Assembly: GCA_019828565.1 (NCBI GenBank)
Contig: JAHDYR010000016.1
Location: 62,001-126,000 of the forward strand
Direction of reading: 5' to 3'
From: Carpediemonas membranifera
Taxonomy: Eukaryota > Fornicata
Length of the DNA stretch: 64,000 nt
Part shown: positions 56,963-64,000 of the stretch, piece by piece
How positions within the stretch are numbered: position 1 is the first letter of the stretch
Layout: each line of letters opens with the position of its first letter
Position numbers and translations under genes: made by a program
The notes under the pieces: generated by a model
The model's database searches: none
Seen by the model: only the letters and a program-made list of their open reading frames with translations
What the model was told of the DNA's origin: nothing

Positions 56963-59900
56963 TCAGTTGCCGAGGATCCTCGCCTTCTCCTCCTCGAGCT
57001 GCCTCACCATCCTAATCGCCTCCCTCTTCGCCTTGACCTCGTCCTGCAGCTGCATCACCAGCTCATTGATCTTATGGCGTTTGTCCGAGATCTCCTTACT
57101 CATCGCCTTCATCTTCTCCGTGAACTCGGCCTTCCGCCGCCGCACACTCGCCTCGATCGCCTTGTTCCCCTCCTTGATCCGCTCACGGTACATGTCCCGC
57201 TCGTCCCGATAGTGGTCCCGTTCCTCTAGAGCAGACTCGAGCTCCGTGCCGAGTCGGGCCAGCTCTGCCTGGGCTTCGTCGTCGGCACGGCTGGCACGGG
57301 CGTCCGTCAGCTGCTTGTAGTTGTCCTGCAGCTTGTCGTGGCTCGACACAAGCTTCTCGTACTTCGACTCAGCGGCAGCCAGCTTGGTCTCCAGCTCGGC
57401 TCTGACCCGCAGCGTCTCGTCGTGCTCGTCGGCAAGACTGTCGTAGTCGCCCTCGAGCCCGTGGAACTCGGCCAGCAGCATACTGTGGAGCCGCGCCTTC
57501 TCGTTGGACACAACTAGGATGGTGCCAGCCTCTTGCTCGAGCCGGGCGACAGTCGCGGTCAGCTCCTTCAGCTGCTGCTGGAGACCATCACGAGTGGACT
57601 CAAGCTCAGCGATCTCCTCGGGCTTTGGCATGTTGGCGTTCAGCTCAGCAACTATGGCGTCGAGCTCGGAAACACGGGCCTGAGCGGCGTCCCGATCAGC
57701 TGTGAGTTCGTCAACGGTGGACTTGAGGTCGAACTTGGCCCCGGTGAGCTCTGACTCCAGCCCGACGACCCTGTCCTCGAGCTCCTTGACGGTGATCCTC
57801 AGCCCCTCGGCCTCCGCCTCCTTCCTGCCGATCTCCGCGGCGCACTGGGCGTCGACCGAGTGGTGCTCGCTCTTGACCCGACTGAGCTCCTCCTCGAGTG
57901 CAGCCTTGTCCCTGATCGTCTCCTCCAGCCCCCTATTCATGCCCCGCACAGAGTCGTGCAGCTCCTCGAGCCGCACCTGGCCATCACGGACAGTCCGCTC
58001 AGCGGTGTCGGCCCGCGCAGTCTCGTCAAAGAGTCTGCTCTCGAGCTCGAGCAACCTCTCCTTGGCCGCAGCTAGGTCCTGCCGCAACCCAGCCTCTGCC
58101 TGGGTGACTGCGTTGAGGTCGACCCTCATGCGACCTATAGTCTCCTCGTGGCCGTCGCACACGGCCTGCAGCTCGGTAGTGCTCGCCTCAAGTCGGGTTA
58201 CGTCGGCAGTGGCTTTGGTCAGACTTGCTTCGAGCGTGACATTCTTCTTGATCGTCATAAAGGTCGCTAGCCGCTCATCTCTGAGCTGGCCCCGCAGGAA
58301 GTCCGCCTCCCTCGCCAGCCCATGGGCCTTGGCCCCGCTGGCAGTAGCCTCCGCCGTGGATGACGCCAGTTGGGTCGTCAGCCGCGCGTTCTCCTCTGAT
58401 AGTGCGGCGACCCGCGCTGACGAGGCGGCGAGCTCCTTCTCGAGGGTCACAGCCTTCTCGTGGTCAGACTCAGCCTCGCCCTTGAGAGTGGCTAGTGCCT
58501 CCTCGGCCTTGACCTTGGCCTCGGTCGCCGCGGCCAGCCCAACCTCAGCCCGCTCGAGCTTCTTATGCTCGTCCTTGGCCTCCCTCGTTGCCCGGGCGAG
58601 GTTCGTCTTGATCTCGGTCTGCTTCTCGAACTGAGCACGAACTCTCTCCATCTCCTTCACGGCCTTGTCGCGTGCCACGATAGCCTGCCGAGCTTCCCGT
58701 CTGATGTTGTTGCGGTCCTTCTCTAGCTCCGTCGTCTCTATGTTGAATCCCTCCAGCACCTGCACCAGCTCTGTCTCCAAGGCGGCCTTTTCTTCGTTCA
58801 ACCGCTCGACCAGCCTCTCCAGGGCGAGAATCTGCTCGCGGTTGACAGTAGACAACTTCCTAAACTGCTCGAGGCTACCGACCAGTCTGTCATGGCTCTG
58901 CTGGATGGCCTGGGAGTCTTCCTCGAGGATCCGGGCGGCAGTGAGGTCTCGGTTGAGCTCCTCGATGGTCACGGCATACCGCGCCCCCTCAGCCTTCGCG
59001 TCGGCCAGGGCGCTGTGGAGGCGGTCGACGTCCTGACGAAGTACGCCGAGCTCCTGTCTGAACGCGGTGAGGACACCGTCGTCGTCCCTGGCTATGTTCA
59101 CGCGGGCGGCGTTCTTGACGTTACGCGCACTAGTGGCGAAGGTGATAGTCGATCGCGATGCCTCGATCGCGTTCCGAGCGGGAGTTATGTTGCATATGAG
59201 CGCCGTCCTGCTATTCCCTCCGAGGGCGGGCTCGAGGAGGCGAGTCAGCTTCGAGTTGCGGTACGGCATGTGCACGGCCACCCGACCCTGCTCCTGGACT
59301 TTCACCAGCTCGTTGATCACTTGCGACAGCACACTGAGGCTTTTGTTGATGTTTCCGGCCTCCCTCAGCCCGATGCCGCTCACGTCGCTCTCCTTGACCC
59401 GTTCAGACCCGGCAAGGTCGACGAGATTGAGGTGGGCAATGCGGGTCGACCCACTGGCAGTCCCGTTGATGAGCTCGGTACTCTCGATGTACACTCGGAA
59501 GATTGCGTGAGACCTGGACGACTCTGTGTTCATCTTGGTCTCAGCAACGGCCCTGCCGGCGAAACCCAGCTCTGAGAACTCCAGGGCCTCTGCGGCCGAG
59601 TATACTGTGCGTTCAGTGCAGTTGGTGAGGCGGACGATCGTCTCGGTCGATGATTGCGGCTGGCCCTTCTCGTCGCGCCCCTTCTTGATCGTCTGGGAGT
59701 GCGTGTGGATGTTGATGCGGGAACTCTTCTCCGTGCGGCCGAACTGGTCCTTGTCATCCGCGCTTAGGAGGTCGCGGAGGACTTCGTTGTAGATCTCGAC
59801 GCAGGAAACACGGATCGAGTACTCGCGGTCCTTGGCGTTGGCGATACTGTTGAAGATATACTCCAGCGCCTGCGGGATGATGCCAGGGGAGTGGGTATCG

Positions 59901-60190
59901 CCCTTCATCGTGTGAGTTTTGCCCGAGGAAGTCTGGCCGTAGGCCATGATGGCACCGTTGATGCCTTCGAGCGTCCCGTCGATGATAGGCTTCGCAATAC
60001 TGTTGAATACATCGGTATTTGTGGAGTTTGTATCGAACAGGAGATCGAAACAGTTGTACTGGTCCCGTTCGCACGTCAGCACCTTAGGATGATCGGTATT
60101 CGCCTGCTGGATGTTCCAGACGATTGATTGACCATCTTCTCGCGCTATTAGGGGCCTAATGCGAATGGCAACTTTGATATTGTCGGCCAT
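56963..60190 (-). CDS. Kinesin, N-terminal motor, kinesin-7 (CENP-E)-like
   Basis: A 1075-aa plus-end-type kinesin. The motor (about residues 5-365) has P-loop GQTSSGKT (85-92), switch I NTESSRSH, switch II DLAGSE and the microtubule-binding YRNSKLTRLL. PIIDGTLEGINGAIMAYGQT and REYSIRVSCVEIYNEVLRDLL resemble kinesin-7. From about 390 to the end the protein is a near-continuous coiled coil, so dimerisation is expected. Candidate roles are chromosome congression or spindle/ciliary transport. CENP-E is far longer, so the subfamily is tentative. ATG 60190 is chosen because it begins the motor. The 18 upstream in-frame codons overlap a promoter-like GTGCATTTTTGGG. Confidence 0.9.
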   Translation of the reverse strand: MADNIKVAIRIRPLIAREDGQSIVWNIQQANTDHPKVLTCERDQYNCFDLLFDTNSTNTDVFNSIAKPIIDGTLEGINGAIMAYGQTSSGKTHTMKGDTHSPGIIPQALEYIFNSIANAKDREYSIRVSCVEIYNEVLRDLLSADDKDQFGRTEKSSRINIHTHSQTIKKGRDEKGQPQSSTETIVRLTNCTERTVYSAAEALEFSELGFAGRAVAETKMNTESSRSHAIFRVYIESTELINGTASGSTRIAHLNLVDLAGSERVKESDVSGIGLREAGNINKSLSVLSQVINELVKVQEQGRVAVHMPYRNSKLTRLLEPALGGNSRTALICNITPARNAIEASRSTITFATSARNVKNAARVNIARDDDGVLTAFRQELGVLRQDVDRLHSALADAKAEGARYAVTIEELNRDLTAARILEEDSQAIQQSHDRLVGSLEQFRKLSTVNREQILALERLVERLNEEKAALETELVQVLEGFNIETTELEKDRNNIRREARQAIVARDKAVKEMERVRAQFEKQTEIKTNLARATREAKDEHKKLERAEVGLAAATEAKVKAEEALATLKGEAESDHEKAVTLEKELAASSARVAALSEENARLTTQLASSTAEATASGAKAHGLAREADFLRGQLRDERLATFMTIKKNVTLEASLTKATADVTRLEASTTELQAVCDGHEETIGRMRVDLNAVTQAEAGLRQDLAAAKERLLELESRLFDETARADTAERTVRDGQVRLEELHDSVRGMNRGLEETIRDKAALEEELSRVKSEHHSVDAQCAAEIGRKEAEAEGLRITVKELEDRVVGLESELTGAKFDLKSTVDELTADRDAAQARVSELDAIVAELNANMPKPEEIAELESTRDGLQQQLKELTATVARLEQEAGTILVVSNEKARLHSMLLAEFHGLEGDYDSLADEHDETLRVRAELETKLAAAESKYEKLVSSHDKLQDNYKQLTDARASRADDEAQAELARLGTELESALEERDHYRDERDMYRERIKEGNKAIEASVRRRKAEFTEKMKAMSKEISDKRHKINELVMQLQDEVKAKREAIRMVRQLEEEKARILGN

Positions 60191-60330
60191 CGTGTCCCGG
60201 CGTGCACGATTTTTCCCAAAAATGCACAATGAGACCACGATCATCCTGGGCTGGCCCAGCTGGGCCCTGCCACCGGCCGTGATAGTCGGTAATAGCCAAG
60301 TTACGTCTGTACATAAGCCATTTATTCACA

Positions 60331-63098
60331 TTATGCCGCCTCGATGAAGGCGACGAGTCTGTTGATGAGCACCTCAACGTAGTCGCCAGCTCCTCCAACG
60401 ACGATGGTAGTCTCCCCATCTACTGAGGAGATCACTGTCTTCCATTCAGTCGTCCTGACCCTAAACTGCCCAGTCACCATCGGATTGTCCTCGCCGACGA
60501 CAGTGAACCCGGGCGGGAGTCGTTTCATCGCCTCATCTACCGTGAGGAACTTGGTGATTGTCCTCGACTTCAACTCCGACTGTGGGATCTTCTCGACCGA
60601 GTCCGAGGGCCGCATGAAGCTGGCGATGGATATGGGCACAACAACAGTGATACCGGCGCCGAGCCCGTCGCCGCTCATCTTGCAAATGGGCGGGGGGTCG
60701 GTGTTGTGCGGCTCGTCTGACAGGTCGAGTACATACTCGGCTGAGGCGTGGGCTTCGAAGGAGAATGGGAACTGCCGCCCCACCTTCACCCTCGCCCAGG
60801 TGCTCTCCGGCACGCTGACGGCAGCGTAGAAGTTACACACGGGATGGGCGACCTCGAGGTCGAGGGTGACCATAATCTGCGTCGTACTAATCTGCTGACT
60901 CGTCATAACCATCGACGACTCTGCTTCAGACCATATGAGCCCCTCGCCCCGCCGCATCACGTCTCTGATCGAGATCTTAGGCTGGGCAACTGTTGCTGGT
61001 TCCTCGGGGGAGTTGGATACGGCAACGACTGCAGTCAAGTCAAATGTCTCGTCCATCAGGCCGGCGTTCTCGGGAATATCGTCGGTGATTGCAGGCCCGA
61101 ACGCTGCAAGGAGGTCTTCCTCAACCCCCTCTGCTATGGGAGATATTGCTGGGTCCGGTAGCTTGCACAACACAGACGGGGTTGACGTCGGCAACTTGTC
61201 TGTCCCAGCAGGCGTGGCGATCATACGAACCCGTCCGGTGGTCTCAATGCTGGTGCTCAGCTCGGTCTGCTCGAACCTGGGCACGGAAAGGAACTCAGCG
61301 GGTCGGATTCCGAGGTCGAGCATGGCGTGTAGTTGCACGAGTCGGTCGCAGACCTCTGAGTCGACGCACCGGTCAACCTCGTCAGCTAACAGTCGCTCTA
61401 TCGCACGGTCGTCGCAAGCTAGACGTGAGAGGGCGGTGAGAGCAACGTTCGCCACCGGCTGGGGACGATAGACCGAATCTATTATGAGATTAAGCTGCTC
61501 ATCCTCGACATACACCTGAGTCCACTTTCCAATGAGGTAGAGGGCTAGACAGCGGGCCGCAGGAGCGTCTGCCTCCTCCTCCTCGAGCAGCTTCCATGCC
61601 AGCTGAAGCACATCCGGCCGCTCCTCCTTGGAAATCTCGTCGCAGAGTCGCGCAGTTTTGTACCAGTCCTGAGCAACTGTGCAGTGAACAAGGATCTTAA
61701 AGGCCTGCTCGGCGAACAACATGGAGCCGCTCAACGTCCGGTGGACGAGGTAGAGCAGCCTGGCAGTCACGGCATCTCCATCGGTCAAGGCCGCGGGAAG
61801 GACCGCTTCCACGACCTCAGCGGTGCGGTGCTTGGGTGAGACGGAGCAGAGCAGCCGTATGGCCACGCCTCGCACGGCATCGTCTGCACTGGCCGCGAGC
61901 TCAGCCACCCCGTCAAATGACTCGGCGATCTTCTTCCGGGCGAGTGGTATAGCTGCGGCCTCTAACAGCCACATGAGACCGATGTACTTGCTGCGAGGGC
62001 ACTGCTCAGGCTGGATCAGATGGGTCACCTTCACAACGCACTGGAGGAGAAGCTCGTCAGTGTGACGCAGGGCGGGGGTCGCGATCACTAGGGAAACGGC
62101 CTCGAGCATGGCTGCGGCCCTGCTGTTGCTGTAGTTGACGTCCTTCTTAGTCGTGCTCCCCATCCGATACCGGGTCTCGAACTTGTCCCGCAGCATCTGT
62201 ATAGCCGTTTCCTGTAGGATCCTCAGTTGCTCGGAGGTGGGGGTGGGTGGCGCTACCACAGTAATGACTCGGAACGCTGTCGCCATGAGCCAAGGTGGGA
62301 CGACTGAGTGGTAGAGCCGGTCCTGCGGGATCCGGCGGTTGATGAAGCACTGAGTGAGGGCGATGAGTGAGGTAAACATGGGTCGGGTCAGCTCGATGTC
62401 GACCTCGGCGGCCTTCTCAATAAACCGAAGGGCTGGGAGCAAGAAGGGCCACTGGTACGACGAGACGACCCCTGAGGTATGGATCATGCCGTGGACGTAC
62501 GTAATCCAGTTCTTGTCGATCAACTCGAGCGGGCATCGGGCCAGGGTTCCCAAGGCCAGCGCCGTGATGGAGGAGGGCATGTCCTTGTCAAAGGCGATGG
62601 ACGACAGGGGATCGATGGCTTGCTGAGAGATGAGGGAGGCCTCGTCGCTCTGCTGCATGGCGACCATGTTCGACACGGTTCGCAGGGCAAGCCGCATGGT
62701 GGTGAGGTCCCTCTTGGTCGCCAGGTGCTGCATGATCGAGTTCATCAGGATGATGGGGGTCACCTCTACAAGGTCCCGACGCTTCTGGATATGCGACAAT
62801 AGTATGTACCCGGCGACATGGTCCGACACGCTCTTGCTACTGAGGAGCGAGGCGATCATCACATGGCTCGGGTCGATGTCGCAGCCCCAGAGGTGAAGGA
62901 GGATGATCTTGTACGCTGCAGAGCTGTGTTAAGATTGATATATGGAGCGTACCGATGCTTGGATGTTGGGACCGTTGCTGACGGCGCGAGGACGTGTTTT
63001 CGTATTTGATAGATTGCCTCTTGTGTTACCTTCTGTTGGAGGTGAGGATAGTCACTGACAGCGTTATAGCTCTTCAATAGCTTTGAAACGCCCCTCAT
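60331..63098 (-). CDS. AP2A: AP-2 clathrin adaptor alpha subunit (two exons)
   Basis: Exon 1 (62953-63098) and exon 2 (60331-62923) encode 912 aa. The start MRGVSKLLKSYNAV matches the MRG start of alpha-adaptins. Across the splice comes YKIILLHLWGCDIDPSHVMI, the conserved GxDIDxxH block. The trunk continues with helical repeats (LLSSKSVSDHVAGYILLSH, YHSVVPPWLMATAFRV) to about residue 600. A hinge and a beta-rich ear/platform appendage (about 680-912) end the protein. AP-2 alpha binds PIP2 and endocytic accessory proteins at the plasma membrane. Without exon 1 the gene would lose its first about 60 residues. With the mu gene it suggests clathrin endocytosis. Confidence 0.88.
62924..62952 (-). 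other. 29-nt intron in AP-2 alpha
   Basis: Donor GTACGC, acceptor CTTAACACAG, phase 2. It bridges a stop-containing gap between the MRG exon and the main ORF, and the joined product aligns with alpha-adaptins. It is the shortest intron in the window. Confidence 0.82.
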
Positions 63099-63287
63099 GC
63101 TTCGGGAATAGCTCTGTTCATGTCATCGATCATGACATGCCGGCGGGTTTTGCCGGGAAGACATGAGGAATGTTTGCATGTATATCCACTAGTGGTAGTT
63201 CATGTACCCTCTTGCGATGCTTTATACGTATTACGGCCCAGCCAGCATGTAAAAATCACCCAGGTCCCCCAGCCAGCCAGATCTCAC

Positions 63288-63947
63288 TCACTCACCACCA
63301 GCCAATGGCTTGCCCCCTCCCAGGAAGCGGGGTAGGGTCCCGAACAACATCTCCTTCAGCCCCTCTGCCGTGGGCCGCATGAGTCTGGTGTACAGGATGT
63401 ATATGGCCGAGAACGCGAAGAGGAAGAAGCAGACAAACACCAGCAGACGCTCTCGCACGTCGGCCCACCGCACTGCAGCCATAGCTTTCCGCCCCAGCCC
63501 CACTTCCTCGTGGACCATACTGTGCTGAGTGATCGTCGCCCTCATGACATCAGTGGACGCCACCAGAGAGCTCGCGGCACCGTCCTGCTCGGAGACGACC
63601 TCGTTGAGGATGTCGTTAGTGCTGTGCAGGATGGCTTCCAGTGGGTCATTGATCTGTGCACGGTGCCCACCCAAAAGACTCTCGCGGCCCTTGGTGAAGA
63701 GCTTCTTTTGCGCATTCTTGTATGCATGAACGTATTCCTCAGATAAAATATCAATCTTCTTTCTTTGCTCGTCCACAGGAAAGCCTATAGCCGCTTGCTT
63801 GTCCACATTATGCCGAATCTTTCGGATGGACCGCTGACACTGGCTAGCGGCAGATTGAAGCTCATTAACAGTTGCTGTTATTCTTATAAGCCCGATGCTT
63901 TTTTCTAGATTCTCAAGACTCGCCTTAATACTGTTTGCTGTGATCAT
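63288..63947 (-). CDS. Sec20-like SNARE
   Basis: A 219-aa tail-anchored protein. The N-terminal half is helical with basic/hydrophobic heptads. A SNARE-like helix follows (about residues 110-165: EAILHSTNDILNEVVSEQDGAASSLVASTD), then a transmembrane segment (about 176-197: LLVFVCFFLFAFSAIYILYTRL) and a short lumenal tail. The single TM with a diverged Qb-SNARE motif fits Sec20/BNIP1, which works with Ufe1-, Use1- and Sec22-type SNAREs in Golgi-to-ER fusion. I chose ATG 63947. The frame stays open to the window edge without another ATG. Other Qb SNAREs cannot be excluded. Confidence 0.65.
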   Translation of the reverse strand: MITANSIKASLENLEKSIGLIRITATVNELQSAASQCQRSIRKIRHNVDKQAAIGFPVDEQRKKIDILSEEYVHAYKNAQKKLFTKGRESLLGGHRAQINDPLEAILHSTNDILNEVVSEQDGAASSLVASTDVMRATITQHSMVHEEVGLGRKAMAAVRWADVRERLLVFVCFFLFAFSAIYILYTRLMRPTAEGLKEMLFGTLPRFLGGGKPLAGGE

Positions 63948-64000
63948 CGTTGTGCCGCAGGATAAGAATACTTGAGTCCAAAACACACAGTGATCCGAGC

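Overview
This is nuclear DNA of a unicellular eukaryote. It carries single-gene transcription units on both strands, short intergenic gaps (often 80-200 bp), GC-rich coding sequence with C/G-ending codons, and core eukaryotic machinery (cap synthesis, spindle checkpoint, tubulin folding, AP-2 adaptor, kinesin, spliceosome). The few introns found are only 29-35 nt long and mostly end in CTnACACAG-like sequence, resembling the extended 3' splice signals of Giardia and Trichomonas. Together with a metal-dependent (Cet1-type) cap triphosphatase and cilium-linked genes (ARL3, an IFT81-like coiled coil), this suggests a free-living flagellated metamonad, possibly Carpediemonas-like. The species assignment is inference.

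Layout. 1-9.0 kb: RNA triphosphatase, glycyl-tRNA synthetase, ribosomal protein eL14 (start codon alone in a 3-nt coding exon), a seven-TM protein, a TBC RabGAP, a homeodomain protein and a MEKK-type kinase. 9.0-15.9 kb: a near-identical head-to-tail array of 1642-bp units, each with one secreted, probably GPI-anchored surface protein gene (four full copies plus a 3' stub). 16-34 kb: GRAM protein, MFSD1-like transporter, IFT81-like coiled coil, Rab3GAP2-like propeller, Spg1 GTPase, P5A ATPase, a disrupted RCC1-repeat gene, TBCE, thymidine kinase, MAD2, DPH7-like protein and a coiled-coil protein. 34-52 kb: ARL3, then an 8.53-kb direct tandem duplication carrying BTB-LRR, RFT1, PRP38, a PAP2 phosphatase, a U1 snRNA gene, a class I HDAC and guanylate kinase. 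52-64 kb: GPAT3/4-like acyltransferase, eL38, then a minus-strand run of AP-2 mu, Abi-like protein, a 43-codon ORF, a kinesin-7-like motor, AP-2 alpha and a Sec20-like SNARE.

Most notable: (i) a recognisable U1 snRNA, present twice because of the duplication, with the U1-70K loop, four-way-junction layout, Sm-like site and UUCG-capped terminal hairpin; (ii) five distinct ultra-short introns that reconcile apparent frame breaks or missing termini of eL14, eL38, AP-2 mu, AP-2 alpha and the PAP2 phosphatase; (iii) the 8.5-kb duplication, where the differences I found are single-base homopolymer changes that leave PRP38 intact only in unit 1 and PAP2 intact only in unit 2; (iv) the surface-protein array; (v) a recurring TAAA(C/G)TGCAC element, in either orientation, just upstream of about ten start codons.

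No tRNA, rRNA, CRISPR array, transposon or virus-derived gene was recognised.
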